In this document: positions 16,187 through 25,121 of the stretch, in pieces | Position numbering within the stretch: position 1 is the first letter of the stretch | How the letters are laid out: each line of letters starts with the position of its first letter | Source of the DNA: CAYVUB01 sp964454675 | Lineage (GTDB): Bacteria; Bacteroidota; Bacteroidia; Flavobacteriales; Flavobacteriaceae | NCBI GenBank assembly: GCA_964454675.1 | Contig: CAYVUB010000022.1 | Span: forward strand, 1 to 41,329 | Length of the DNA: 41,329 bases | Direction: 5' to 3' | Made by a program: the position numbers and the translations under genes | Notes under the pieces: generated by a model | Told to the model about the DNA's origin: nothing | Databases searched by the model: none | What the model saw: only the letters and a program-made list of their open reading frames with translations

Positions 16187-16942
16187 TTATCTTGTTGTAT
16201 AGCCGCCATTTGCAAAAATGGTTTGTCCCGTAATCCACCAACCGTCTGTTACCAAAAATTCAACAAGCGGAGCAATGTCTTTGATATTGGTTAAACCTCC
16301 CAAATCAGATGCTTGTTTGTGATAAGCAACAGCATCATCACTTTCCTGTCCGTAGAAGAAAGGTGTGTCCATTGGTCCGGGCGCAACTGCTGTTACGGAA
16401 ATTCCACGTGAACCAAATTCTTTTGAAGCGGCTCTGGTAAAATGCTCAACAGGTGCTTTTGCTCCTGCATACGTCGAATAATATCCCGTAAACGCAGCCA
16501 GTAACGAAGTTACAATAGTGTTGATTTTTCCGTTATCGTTCAGCTTTTTACCAGCTTCCTGAATGAAGAAATAAGCCACTTTAGAATTGATGTCACTCAT
16601 ACTGTCGTATTCTTTTTCGGTAGTATCTGCAAAAGGCTTTTTCAATACTTTACCTACGGTATTGATTGCAATGTCAATCCCTCCGAATTTTTCGATGGCA
16701 GCATCAAAAAGTTTGGTGATGTTTTTTACATCTGTCAAATCTGCCTGAAACAAAAATGCTTCTCCGCCTGCATTAGTAATGTCTGCCAAAGTTTTTTCTG
16801 CCTCGGCTTTTGTGCTGTTACTGTTGTAATGAATAGCAACTTTAGCTCCTTTGGCGGCAAAATCACGGCTTAATAATCCGCCTAAATTTTTTGCGCCGCC
16901 TGCAATAAGAACTACTTTTCCGTTTAAATCATTTCTTGCCAT
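16187..16942 (-). CDS. Short-chain dehydrogenase/reductase (SDR)
   Basis: 251-residue classical SDR. The cofactor motif is AGGAKNLGG (a variant of TGxxxGxG), followed by NTVGK in place of NNAG, Ser in TIVTSLLAA, and the catalytic Tyr-x-x-x-Lys in YAGAK. It ends with the ITGQTIFANGGYTTR segment typical of the family. Cytosolic NAD(P)H-dependent oxidoreductase of unknown substrate. An AraC-family regulator is encoded directly upstream on the same strand, and both genes carry the same 23-base sequence ahead of them, so this gene is a likely target of that regulator. Confidence 0.88.
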   Translation of the reverse strand: MARNDLNGKVVLIAGGAKNLGGLLSRDFAAKGAKVAIHYNSNSTKAEAEKTLADITNAGGEAFLFQADLTDVKNITKLFDAAIEKFGGIDIAINTVGKVLKKPFADTTEKEYDSMSDINSKVAYFFIQEAGKKLNDNGKINTIVTSLLAAFTGYYSTYAGAKAPVEHFTRAASKEFGSRGISVTAVAPGPMDTPFFYGQESDDAVAYHKQASDLGGLTNIKDIAPLVEFLVTDGWWITGQTIFANGGYTTR

Positions 16943-16994
16943 AATAAACTGTTTATTGATTAATAATAAAGCAAAGGTCTGTATTACAATGTGT

Positions 16995-17017
16995 TTTATT
17001 ATGGTGAACTTTTCGGG
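16995..17017. promoter_or_regulatory. Candidate AraC-family operator, copy at the SDR promoter
   Basis: A 23-base sequence identical to 17448-17470, here 53 bases upstream of the SDR start. Key parts read TTTATTATGG and GAACTTTTCGGG on the plus strand. Because the two copies precede the regulator gene and its neighbour in the same orientation, they look like binding sites. Confidence 0.6.
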
Positions 17018-17032
17018 ACTTTTAAAAAGTGC

Positions 17033-17410
17033 TTATTTTTTGTTTTCTTTTCTGAATTGCCCGGGCGTTTTTTCTGTAAATTTTTTGAAGAATTTTGAGA
17101 AGTTTGACGGGTCATAAGTAAGTCTTCTTGCTATTTCGGAAATGGATAAATCGGTTTCTGTGAGCATAATTTGGGCTTGCTCTATGATTTTCAGGTCATA
17201 AAAATGACAGGGATGATTTCCGGTTTCCTTTTGAACGGTATCGGTTAAATGCTTGTGCGAAACAAACAGCGCAGCGGCAATGTGGTTGATTTCCATGAAC
17301 TCCGTTACTTGTCCGGAAACGACTTCAGAAATGTGTTTGTCCAGAAACTTAAAATAGGTTCCGGTAATTTCCTTGCCTCTGTTTTGTATGGTTTTATCTG
17401 GTGTTTTCAT
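17033..17410 (-). CDS. Short AraC-family transcriptional regulator
   Basis: 125 residues, consisting almost entirely of the AraC DNA-binding domain: first helix-turn-helix around INHIAAALFVSHKHLTDTVQ, second around LSISEIARRLTYDPSNFSKFFKKFTEKTPGQFRK. About 35 N-terminal residues replace the usual 150-residue sensor domain, so it may respond to no small ligand or use a partner. It is encoded just upstream of the SDR/DoxX/SnoaL group. An identical 23-base sequence lies 38 bases upstream of its own start and ahead of the SDR gene, suggesting autoregulation and control of the neighbours. Confidence 0.88.
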   Translation of the reverse strand: MKTPDKTIQNRGKEITGTYFKFLDKHISEVVSGQVTEFMEINHIAAALFVSHKHLTDTVQKETGNHPCHFYDLKIIEQAQIMLTETDLSISEIARRLTYDPSNFSKFFKKFTEKTPGQFRKENKK

Positions 17411-17447
17411 TGTGCCGAAAAATACAAAAATGCAACAATATGCCGGA

Positions 17448-17470
17448 TTTATTATGGTGAACTTTTCGGG
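17448..17470. promoter_or_regulatory. Candidate AraC-family operator, copy at the regulator's own promoter
   Basis: Identical over 23 bases to 16995-17017, and in the same orientation relative to the gene it precedes (38 bases before the AraC-family start). Overlaps the very end of the non-coding gap before the next gene's 3' end. Confidence 0.6.
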
Positions 17471-17475
17471 GGTTT

Positions 17476-17856
17476 CTAAAATATTTTGACCTCTATTTTC
17501 ACAATAGTATTTATGATTGAAATATGAAAATGATATTCTTTGGAAAAATAAATATAATGACGTACTCCATCTGTCATAAAAGATGATTTTTGTATTTTTT
17601 TATTACGTTTAGCCCAACTGAGAATTTCTGTTTTTGAAGATTCAAAAGTTACTATATAATGGTCATTGTTAAAGGGACGTTTCTTTTTTATGGTTAGATT
17701 TTGGATATCACTTGGCAGGCTGTGCAGTTCTGTATTCAGGGTTTCTATAATTCGATTTTCGGTTTCTTTATTTACGGTTTTAGAAAGGTAGAATACACCG
17801 GACATCAAAAAAATACTGAATGTAAGAAGTAATAGAACTTTTGTTTTAATTTTCAT
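17476..17856 (-). CDS. Small membrane-anchored or secreted hypothetical protein
   Basis: I prefer the ATG at 17856 (126 residues) over the frame start at 17901, because it puts a clean signal/anchor segment at the N-terminus (MKIKTKVLLLLTFSIFLMSG). The rest is basic with alternating strands (KRPFNNDHYIVTFESSKTEIL, VRHYIYFSKEYHFHISIINTI). No domain recognised. Single gene between the AraC-family promoter and the amidohydrolase 3' end. Function unknown. Confidence 0.55.
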   Translation of the reverse strand: MKIKTKVLLLLTFSIFLMSGVFYLSKTVNKETENRIIETLNTELHSLPSDIQNLTIKKKRPFNNDHYIVTFESSKTEILSWAKRNKKIQKSSFMTDGVRHYIYFSKEYHFHISIINTIVKIEVKIF

Positions 17857-18065
17857 CTTAATAATTTTTAAGGCAGAGTATTTTTTATGATATAAAATCA
17901 CTAATAAACATCCCGATAGTTTACAGCATCAGGATTTTTTTAGTTTTGTTTGACGGCTTGCAGCTGTCCGAAAATGATGATTTTTAAGCGATTAACTGTC
18001 TCAAGTACAAACTTTGATAGAAGCACTTCGCCTGCCATTATGCGCAGTTCGTGTTGTATGCAGGT

Positions 18066-19403
18066 TTATTTGTCCAAGGTGTTTTTATAAATTGTTCCGT
18101 CTTTTATGATGAGCAAAAAATAGGTTTCGGGGTCTTCTACTAATTTTATGTTTTCTAAAGGATTCCCATCCACCAAAATTAAATCGGCATAGGCACCTTC
18201 TGTAATTTCTCCTAATTTACCTTTTTGGTAGGGGTTTCTTTTTCCACTCATTCTTAATAATTCCGCATTGGTGGAAGTTGCCATTTTTAGAATTTCAAAC
18301 GGTGTAAACCACCGTGTCATTGCAGATAATTTGCTTCCTTGTTGTGAGGCTGCTTTTGGGTCGAATAATATGTCGGTTCCCCAAGCTGTTTTAATCTTAT
18401 ATTTTTTAGCCAATTCATACGCTTTATCTGTTCCTTTATTCATTTCAATTTGTTTTAGACGGTTAGCCGAACCTTCAGCAAATCTGGATGAGCCAGTTTC
18501 TAAAAATGGTTGTAAGCTCCACCAAATTTCTTTTTCTGCCATTAGTTTTACAGTTTCTTCATCGGCAAGCTGACCGTGGTCTATACATTTTACACCTGCG
18601 TTAATGGCTGTTTTTATGGCCAATGGTGTGTAGGCATGAACGGTTACATACGTTCCCCAATTCTCAGCTGCTGATACGGCTGCCTTGAACTCTGCGTCAG
18701 TATATTGGGCTACATCAAGTGGGTCATAGTCGGATGATATGCCTCCACCTGCCATTAATTTTATTTGTGTTGCACCTTGACGTAATTGTTCTCTGGTTCG
18801 CATTAATACATTGTCGGCGCCATCTGCCACGGCAACCATTCCGTTTCTTTCTGCATACGAAAGTTCTCCTATTTTACGAGGTACATCGGTTGGTAATCCA
18901 AAATCTCCGTGTCCACCTGTTTGCGAAATAAATGCCCCACTGGAATAGACTCTTGGGCCAGCTACCAAACCCATATCAATAGCTTTTGCCAATGTTATTG
19001 AGCCACCGCCTAAATCTCTTACCGTAGTAAATCCTCTTAATAATTGTTTTTCAGATGCTTTGGCTGCCAGTAGATTAAGCATGGCATAATCACTCATCAT
19101 GGCTTGCATTTGAGGCACGCTTTCAAATAATAAATGAACGTGTGCATCTATTAAGCCAGGCATTAAAAATTTACCTTGCCCTTCAATAATTTGTGTTGAT
19201 CCGCTTCGGTCTGTAGGAATGGCATTAGTAGAAATTTCCGTAATGATATTGTTTTCTATAAGTACATTGCCTTTTAAGGTTTTACTGTCTTTACCGTTAA
19301 ATATTTCTACATTGTTAATAAGGATTTTTGTAGGTTTTACTTGTGCAAATATTGTTATATTTATTAGTAATAGTAATGCTAATAGGATTTTTGGTTGTTT
19401 CAT
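18066..19403 (-). CDS. Secreted amidohydrolase (imidazolonepropionase/Xaa-Pro dipeptidase-like)
   Basis: 445-residue metal-dependent amidohydrolase with a signal peptide (LLALLLLINITIFAQ). Metal ligands are visible: HVH in LIDAHVHLLFE, the Lys of IKLMAGGGISS (carboxylated bridging lysine in this family), His in VTVHAYTP, His in CIDHGQ and Asp in AWGTDILFDP. The C-terminal KRNPYQKGKLGEITEGAYADLILVDGNP restores the small beta domain. Periplasmic location suggests breakdown of exogenous peptides or amides. A monocistronic gene in the minus direction, 225 bases downstream of secA and behind its terminator. Confidence 0.9.
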   Translation of the reverse strand: MKQPKILLALLLLINITIFAQVKPTKILINNVEIFNGKDSKTLKGNVLIENNIITEISTNAIPTDRSGSTQIIEGQGKFLMPGLIDAHVHLLFESVPQMQAMMSDYAMLNLLAAKASEKQLLRGFTTVRDLGGGSITLAKAIDMGLVAGPRVYSSGAFISQTGGHGDFGLPTDVPRKIGELSYAERNGMVAVADGADNVLMRTREQLRQGATQIKLMAGGGISSDYDPLDVAQYTDAEFKAAVSAAENWGTYVTVHAYTPLAIKTAINAGVKCIDHGQLADEETVKLMAEKEIWWSLQPFLETGSSRFAEGSANRLKQIEMNKGTDKAYELAKKYKIKTAWGTDILFDPKAASQQGSKLSAMTRWFTPFEILKMATSTNAELLRMSGKRNPYQKGKLGEITEGAYADLILVDGNPLENIKLVEDPETYFLLIIKDGTIYKNTLDK

Positions 19404-19564
19404 TTTTGGTTGTTTTTTGTTAAGTCAATTTGTTTATATAAAGTCTGTTGAAAACTTGAACACAACGTTAATCTAAAAGGCGGGTTTAATTACTTTTAGT
19501 GGCAGTTACCTGCCGGCAGGAACGAAGTTAGCTTATTTTTTGATAAAAGTCAAATAAACGCAAA

Positions 19565-19592
19565 AATCCTGATAGTGTTGACCATCAGGATT
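19565..19592 (-). terminator. Terminator of secA
   Basis: AATCCTGAT (19565-19573) and ATCAGGATT (19584-19592) pair perfectly around a ten-base loop. On the minus strand the stem is followed by TTTTTG. It lies 37 bases beyond the secA stop codon. Confidence 0.8.
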
Positions 19593-19628
19593 ATATTATA
19601 CGAGATTCCTTTTTTCAAAGGAATTAGG

Positions 19629-22600
19629 TTATTCTTCCACCAAAACCCATTCGCCTTTTGCCAATAAAGGTTCGGCTTGCTTGTATTTGACGCTTCGGCT
19701 TTCACCACTCATCACGTTTTTGATGGTTACTTTGTCGTTACGGCCTATTTTTGGTTTGTCGCGTACAATGGTTTCTACAACTTCCGGGCGGCGTTGTGTG
19801 TTGCCGGCAGCACGGCTTTGTGCGGCACGTTCATCCATATTCGGGATGTCGTCTTTTTGGGTTTCCAGCTTGTCGTTGCGGCGCGGTTGTCTCGCTTCTT
19901 GAATGGCATTGGTGTTTTCGGTTGGTAATTCGCCTTTAAACAAAAATGAAATCACATCTTTGTTCACCTGGTCAATCATTTCTTTAAACAATTCAAACGC
20001 TTCAAATTTGTAAATCAACAACGGGTCTTTTTGTTCGTGTACCGCTAATTGTACCGATTGTTTCAACTCGTCCATTTTGCGTAAATGCGTTTTCCACGCA
20101 TCGTCAACGATGGCAAGCGTGATATTTTTTTCAAAATCGCTAATCAACTCTTTACCTTTGGTTTCATACGCTTTTTCAAGGTCTGTAACTACCTGTAAAC
20201 TCTTGATGCCATCCGTAAAAGGCACCACGATACGCTGGAATTTGTCACGTTGGGTTTCATAGACGTTTTTGATTACAGGGAATGCCAGATCGGCATTACG
20301 CTGCATTTTTTCCCTGTAATGAGCAAAGGCTGCTTTATACACTTTACCGGCAATTTCCATAGCCGATAATTTATTGAATTCCTGCTCGGTAATTGGCGAA
20401 CTCATCGAGAAATAACGAATCAGTTCAAACTCGAAATTCTTGAAGTCGTTGGCATTTTTATTGGCATCTGCAATACCTTCAGATGTGTCATAAATCATAT
20501 TTGCCAAATCCACACGTAAACGTTCACCGTGCAAAGCGTGACGGCGACGTTTGTAAACCACTTCACGTTGTGCATTCATCACATCGTCATATTCCAACAA
20601 ACGCTTACGCACACCAAAGTTGTTTTCTTCTACTTTTTTCTGTGCACGTTCTATAGATTTTGAAATCATGGAATGTTGAATTACTTCGCCTTCTTTCAAG
20701 CCCATTCTGTCCATCATTTTCGCAATACGCTCGCTACCGAAAAGTCGCATTAAATTATCTTCAAGAGACACATAAAACTGTGAACTTCCCGGATCACCCT
20801 GACGACCCGAACGACCACGCAACTGCCTGTCCACACGGCGTGAATCGTGACGTTCTGTACCTACAATGGCCAAACCTCCGGCTTTTTTGACGGCATCACT
20901 CAGCTTGATATCCGTACCACGACCTGCCATATTGGTAGCAATTGTCACCTGACCGGATTGTCCGGCTTCGGCAACAATGTCGGCTTCTTTTTTGTGCATT
21001 TTGGCATTCAAAACGTTGTGAGGTACTTTGCGTAAGGTCAGCATTTTGCCCAACAATTCACTGATTTCTACGGATGTTGTACCAATCAATACCGGGCGGC
21101 CTTCTTGTGATAGCTTTGTAACTTCATCGATCACAGCGTTGTATTTTTCACGTTTGGTTTTATATACCAAATCTTCTCTGTCCTGGCGGGAAATTGGACG
21201 ATTGGTTGGAATCTCCACCACATCCAGTTTATATATTTCCCAGAACTCACCGGCTTCCGTTACCGCTGTACCGGTCATACCGGACAGTTTTTTGTACATA
21301 CGGAAATAGTTCTGAAGTGTTACCGTAGCAAAGGTTTGGGTGGCGGCTTCAATTTTTACATTTTCCTTGGCTTCAATCGCTTGATGCAAACCGTCGCTAT
21401 AACGGCGGCCATCCATAATACGGCCTGTTTGCTCATCCACAATCATCACCTTGTTGTCCATTACCACATATTGAGTGTCTTTTTCAAACAGGGCATAAGC
21501 TTTCAGCAATTGACTCAAGGTATGGATACGTTCAGATTTGATGCCGAAGTCCCGATACAAATCTTCTTTTGCTTCGGCTTCTTTTTCTTTGGAAAGGTTC
21601 TGGGCTTCGATTTTTGCAATTTCTATCCCAATTTCGGGCATTACGAAAAAGTTAGGGTCTTCTTTCCCGGAAAGAAATTCCACACCTTTATCGGTCAATT
21701 CCACCTGATTATTTTTTTCATCAATTACATAGTACAATTCCGCGTCAATCTTTGGCATTTCGCGGTTGTTATCCTGCATATAAGTGTTTTCGGTTTTTTG
21801 AAGCAATTGTTTGATACCTTCTTCACTCAAAAACTTAATAAGCGCTTTATTTTTTGGAATACCACGATACACTCTCAATAATTTAACACCGCCTTCTTTG
21901 GTATCACCTTCGGCAATCAGTTTTTTTGCTTCCGCTAAAACACCTGTCAAATAGTGACGTTGTACTGCGGTAATGTCATCTACTTTCGGTTTTAATTCAT
22001 TAAACTCGTGAAGCTCACCTTTAGGTGTCGGACCGGAAATAATCAATGGTGTACGTGCATCATCGACCAAAACCGAATCCACCTCATCCACAATAGCGTA
22101 ATGGTGCGGACGCTGTACTAAATCTTCCGGTGTGTGTGCCATGTTATCACGCAGGTAATCAAAACCAAACTCGTTATTGGTACCATAAGTAATATCGGCA
22201 TTATAGGCTTTTTTACGTGCTTCAGAGTTTGGCTGATGGTGGTCAATACAATCAATGGTCAAACCGTGAAACTGGAACAGTGGTGCCATCCACGCACTAT
22301 CACGTTTTGCCAGATAGTCGTTTACGGTTACCAGATGCACGCCTTTTCCGGCAAGCGCATTAAGATACATAGGCAAGGTAGCCACAAGGGTTTTACCTTC
22401 ACCAGTTTGCATTTCGGCAATTTTACCCTGATGCAGTGCAATACCACCAATAAGCTGTACATCATAATGCACCATATCCCAGGTAATGGCTTTACCGGCG
22501 GCATCCCAAGAGTTTGCCCAAATAGCTTTTTCGCCATCAAGTGTTACATAACTTTTGCTTCCTGAAATCTCACGGTCAAAAGCATTGGCGGTGACCGTAA

Positions 22601-22985
22601 TGCTGGTGTTATCTTTAAAACGCTTAGCGGTTTCTTTAACCACGGCAAAGGCTTCCGGTAAAATATCGTTCAATACTTTTTCGGTTACTTCGTAGATATC
22701 GTCTTTAATACGGTCTATTTGCAGATAAATATCTTCACGTTGGTCAATATCTTCGGCAGCTTCGGCTTCTTTTTGAAGGGTTTCAATCGTTTCGTTAAAC
22801 GGTTGGCGGGCTTCGGCAATTTTAGCTTTAAAATAAGCGGTTTTGGCTCGTAGCTCATCATTTGACAAGCTTTCTAAAGCGCTTTCAAAGGTTTTGATTT
22901 GGTTGACAATAGGCATAATGGCTTTGACGTCTTGTTTGGACTTATCGCCAACAAATGCCTTTAATACTGAATTTAAAAAACTCAT
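19629..22985 (-). CDS. secA: Preprotein translocase ATPase SecA
   Basis: 1118 residues, the long form usual in Bacteroidota (E. coli SecA has 901). The motor that drives unfolded preproteins through SecYEG. Visible are Walker A in AEMQTGEGKTLVATLP, Walker B region VDEVDSVLVDDARTPLIISG, the preprotein-crosslinking domain, IVDEQTGRIMDGRRYSDGLHQAIEAKE, the arginine motif ATNMAGRGTDIKL and DRQLRGRSGRQGDPGSS. Extra length comes from insertions around residues 330-480 and from the C-terminus, which ends in KYKQAEPLLAKGEWVLVEE and lacks the cysteine-rich zinc tail of E. coli. A GGTTGA/TCAACC hairpin lies in its leader, and a strong terminator follows. Confidence 0.98.
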   Translation of the reverse strand: MSFLNSVLKAFVGDKSKQDVKAIMPIVNQIKTFESALESLSNDELRAKTAYFKAKIAEARQPFNETIETLQKEAEAAEDIDQREDIYLQIDRIKDDIYEVTEKVLNDILPEAFAVVKETAKRFKDNTSITVTANAFDREISGSKSYVTLDGEKAIWANSWDAAGKAITWDMVHYDVQLIGGIALHQGKIAEMQTGEGKTLVATLPMYLNALAGKGVHLVTVNDYLAKRDSAWMAPLFQFHGLTIDCIDHHQPNSEARKKAYNADITYGTNNEFGFDYLRDNMAHTPEDLVQRPHHYAIVDEVDSVLVDDARTPLIISGPTPKGELHEFNELKPKVDDITAVQRHYLTGVLAEAKKLIAEGDTKEGGVKLLRVYRGIPKNKALIKFLSEEGIKQLLQKTENTYMQDNNREMPKIDAELYYVIDEKNNQVELTDKGVEFLSGKEDPNFFVMPEIGIEIAKIEAQNLSKEKEAEAKEDLYRDFGIKSERIHTLSQLLKAYALFEKDTQYVVMDNKVMIVDEQTGRIMDGRRYSDGLHQAIEAKENVKIEAATQTFATVTLQNYFRMYKKLSGMTGTAVTEAGEFWEIYKLDVVEIPTNRPISRQDREDLVYKTKREKYNAVIDEVTKLSQEGRPVLIGTTSVEISELLGKMLTLRKVPHNVLNAKMHKKEADIVAEAGQSGQVTIATNMAGRGTDIKLSDAVKKAGGLAIVGTERHDSRRVDRQLRGRSGRQGDPGSSQFYVSLEDNLMRLFGSERIAKMMDRMGLKEGEVIQHSMISKSIERAQKKVEENNFGVRKRLLEYDDVMNAQREVVYKRRRHALHGERLRVDLANMIYDTSEGIADANKNANDFKNFEFELIRYFSMSSPITEQEFNKLSAMEIAGKVYKAAFAHYREKMQRNADLAFPVIKNVYETQRDKFQRIVVPFTDGIKSLQVVTDLEKAYETKGKELISDFEKNITLAIVDDAWKTHLRKMDELKQSVQLAVHEQKDPLLIYKFEAFELFKEMIDQVNKDVISFLFKGELPTENTNAIQEARQPRRNDKLETQKDDIPNMDERAAQSRAAGNTQRRPEVVETIVRDKPKIGRNDKVTIKNVMSGESRSVKYKQAEPLLAKGEWVLVEE

Positions 22986-23007
22986 GGTTTTATATTTTAA
23001 GTTGATG

Positions 23008-23025
23008 GGTTGATAGATTTCAACC
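23008..23025 (-). promoter_or_regulatory. Hairpin in the secA leader
   Basis: GGTTGA (23008-23013) and TCAACC (23020-23025) form a perfect 6-bp stem with a 6-base loop, 22 bases before the secA ATG. It may affect translation of secA or mark a transcription-factor site; sequence alone does not decide. Confidence 0.35.
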
Positions 23026-23100
23026 GCTATTGTTTGTTATTTGTATTTGGATTGCTTTTTTAAGGCTACCAAAGATACGTTATGTATAAAAAAATCAATA

Positions 23101-23124
23101 AAAAAAGCCTCATAATGAGACTTT
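23101..23124 (-). terminator. Terminator of the DUF2795 gene
   Basis: AAAGCCTCA (23104-23112), loop TAA, TGAGACTTT (23116-23124). On the minus strand this is a nine-pair stem with one G-T wobble ending in a T run. It separates the DUF2795 gene from secA, which must therefore have its own promoter. Confidence 0.85.
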
Positions 23125-23145
23125 TTAACAATTCTTTTTGATGTA

Positions 23146-23367
23146 TTAATATTCGTCCTCGTTCCAGAGGTAATCTTCATCTGTTGGATAATCTGACCAG
23201 ATTTCTTCGATTGAATCGTAAGAATCTCCTTCGTCTTCAATAGCTTGCAAATTTTCAACAACTTCTAAAGGCGCTCCCGTACGGATAGCGTAATCTATTA
23301 ATTCGTCTTTAGTTGCAGGCCAAGGTGCATCACTTAAATACGATGCTAATTCTAATGTCCAATACAT
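23146..23367 (-). CDS. DUF2795 small acidic protein
   Basis: 73 residues beginning MYWTLELASYLSDAPWPATKDELIDYAIRTGAP, the signature of DUF2795, followed by an acidic tail (DEGDSYDSIEEIWSDYPTDEDYLWNEDEY). Cytosolic, widespread in Bacteroidota, with no established function. It has its own well-formed promoter (23392-23421) and terminator, so it is expressed as a single gene. Confidence 0.9.
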   Translation of the reverse strand: MYWTLELASYLSDAPWPATKDELIDYAIRTGAPLEVVENLQAIEDEGDSYDSIEEIWSDYPTDEDYLWNEDEY

Positions 23368-23391
23368 TTGTTATTCGGTTTAAATTTTGTG

Positions 23392-23421
23392 CAAAAATAA
23401 ATTTTTAGTTCAAAAAGACAA
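23392..23421 (-). promoter_or_regulatory. Bacteroidota-type promoter of the DUF2795 gene
   Basis: On the minus strand TTG (23421-23419), a 19-base spacer, and TATTTTTG (23399-23392), a full match to the TAnnTTTG -7 consensus. It lies 24 bases before the ATG. Confidence 0.65.
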
Positions 23422-23527
23422 GAAAAAAATGAATTATTTAATCATAAATTAAAAGAGCGTTAAAAACATATTGATATTCAGTATGTTAAATGGAATAAAA
23501 ATATTGTTTAAAAGCTGAAAAATTGGT

Positions 23528-24103
23528 TTATGACTCCTTTTTCGGAATCCATTTGATTTCTTCGGCTTGCAGGTCATAAGACAACTTCCGTGCCAATACA
23601 AACAGATAGTCAGAAAGACGGTTTAAATACATCAATGTTTCGGGTTGAAAGGGTTCTAAATCATTAAGTGCCGATGCCAAACGTTCGGCTCTACGGCATA
23701 CACAGCGTGCAATATGACAGAATGACACGGTTTGATGACCTCCGGGTAATACAAAATGTGTCATAGGTGGTAAGGCATCATTCATAGTATCCATTTCCTG
23801 TTCCAAAGTTTGAATATCTTGTGCGGATATTTTAGGAATGTTTAAACGGTCTTTCCCGTTTTTGAGGGTTGCTTTTTCCGGATCGGTAGCCAAAATAGCG
23901 CCTATCGTAAATAATCGGTCTTGAACCTGCATCAACACATTTTTGTAATGCAATGCAATGTCTTGATCACGAATAAGCCCTATATATGAGTTAAGTTCAT
24001 CTACAGTGCCATAACTTTCTATACGTATATGGTGTTTTGGTACTCGTGTGCCGCCAAATAATGCGGTTGTGCCTTTATCGCCTGTTTTGGTGTATATTTT
24101 CAT
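23528..24103 (-). CDS. PduO-type cob(I)alamin adenosyltransferase
   Basis: 191 residues. N-terminal MKIYTKTGDKGTTALFGGTRVPK with RIESYGTVDELNSYIGL is the ATP-binding start of the PduO/MMAB family; FVLPGGHQTVSFCHIARCVCRRAERLASAL and YLNRLSDYLFVLARK complete the cobalamin-binding helices. It transfers the adenosyl group of ATP to cob(I)alamin, making coenzyme B12. With MeaB in the same window, the likely client is methylmalonyl-CoA mutase. Predicted cytosolic and trimeric. It is flanked by 209 bases of repeat-rich DNA upstream and appears to be a separate unit. Confidence 0.95.
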   Translation of the reverse strand: MKIYTKTGDKGTTALFGGTRVPKHHIRIESYGTVDELNSYIGLIRDQDIALHYKNVLMQVQDRLFTIGAILATDPEKATLKNGKDRLNIPKISAQDIQTLEQEMDTMNDALPPMTHFVLPGGHQTVSFCHIARCVCRRAERLASALNDLEPFQPETLMYLNRLSDYLFVLARKLSYDLQAEEIKWIPKKES

Positions 24104-24312
24104 GGGTTTTGAATCAAGGTGTTATCATTAGTCATGGTTCATCATGAATGTTCAAAGTTATGGATTTTTTCAAGAAGCGGGAAGTCGATATACATTGATG
24201 TTTTCTGTATCACAGAGTTACATTGAGAATCACGGAGATACACAGAGTTTTTTAAAACTGAAAAATAGATACCGAATAACTGAAAACTGCGACTGCGACT
24301 GGAAACTAAAGA
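24104..24312. repeat. Intergenic stretch with degenerate cacagag and cagtttt-type repeats
   Basis: No gene seen. It contains several cacagag-like phrases (atcacagagttaca, cggagatacacagag) and a reversed copy of the gcagttttcagt word (actgaaaactgc). The same words recur at 25905-25967, 27920-27990, 33300-33335, 34446-34490 and 34680-34725. No encoded protein or RNA is apparent. Confidence 0.6.
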
Positions 24313-24999
24313 TTATTTAGTCCGGGTGTCACTTTCAACCAAACCGTCCCGAAGGCGGATGATACGCTGTGCACGTTCGGCAACGTCTTCTTCGTGAGTT
24401 ACCACAATCACGGTGTTTCCTGCTTTATGAATGTCATCAAACAACTGAAGAATCTCTAATGATGTTTTTGAATCCAGGTTTCCGGTAGGCTCATCGGCAA
24501 GAATAATGGAAGGCTTGTTTACCAAAGCCCTGCCTACGGCTACACGCTGGCGCTGTCCGCCCGAAAGTTGGTTGGGATGATGATCCATACGGTCTGCCAG
24601 ACCTACATCTGTCAAAACTTTTTGGGCGCGTTCCACACGTTCTTTTTTGGTCGCTCCGGCATATATCATTGGCAGTGCCACATTGTCCAGTGCCGTAGTA
24701 CGAGGCAGCAGGTTGAATGTTTGAAACACAAAGCCTATTTCTTTGTTGCGTATTTCGGCAAGCTCGTCATCACTCATTTGGCTTACATCTTTTCCGTTAA
24801 GCACGTAACTGCCGCCGGTAGGTGTGTCCAAACATCCTAAAAGATTCATTAAAGTAGATTTTCCTGAGCCTGATGGTCCCATAATAGCCACATAATCACC
24901 TCGCTCGATATCTAAATCGATGCCTTTTAACACATGAACCGTTTCTTGTCCTAATTGAAAATCTCTTGTGATGTTTCTGATAGTGATAACGTTGCTCAT
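24313..24999 (-). CDS. LolD/MacB-type ABC transporter ATP-binding protein
   Basis: 228 residues with Walker A GPSGSGKST, Q-loop FVFQTFNLLPRTTALDNVALP, signature LSGGQRQRVAVGRAL, Walker B IILADEPTGNLDS and H-switch VVTHEEDVA. The sequence and length match the MacB/LolD class, whose permeases do mechanotransmission or lipoprotein release. No permease gene is adjacent, so the partner (LolCE-like or MacB-like) is encoded elsewhere. Cytosolic, membrane-associated. Confidence 0.92.
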   Translation of the reverse strand: MSNVITIRNITRDFQLGQETVHVLKGIDLDIERGDYVAIMGPSGSGKSTLMNLLGCLDTPTGGSYVLNGKDVSQMSDDELAEIRNKEIGFVFQTFNLLPRTTALDNVALPMIYAGATKKERVERAQKVLTDVGLADRMDHHPNQLSGGQRQRVAVGRALVNKPSIILADEPTGNLDSKTSLEILQLFDDIHKAGNTVIVVTHEEDVAERAQRIIRLRDGLVESDTRTK

Positions 25000-25121
25000 A
25001 AGTTGTTGAAATTTAAAATTATATAAGGATGTTTTGCTTTTTTTCAGAACTTAAAATTATTCTGAATGATGACAGATAAGACGACATTTACAACAAGTTG
25101 TTACAATAATTTTGCACTCTT

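Noticed and set aside
24200..24300. CRISPR-like repeated words
   Set aside because: Repeats are degenerate, irregularly spaced and lack uniform spacers; no cas genes in the window.
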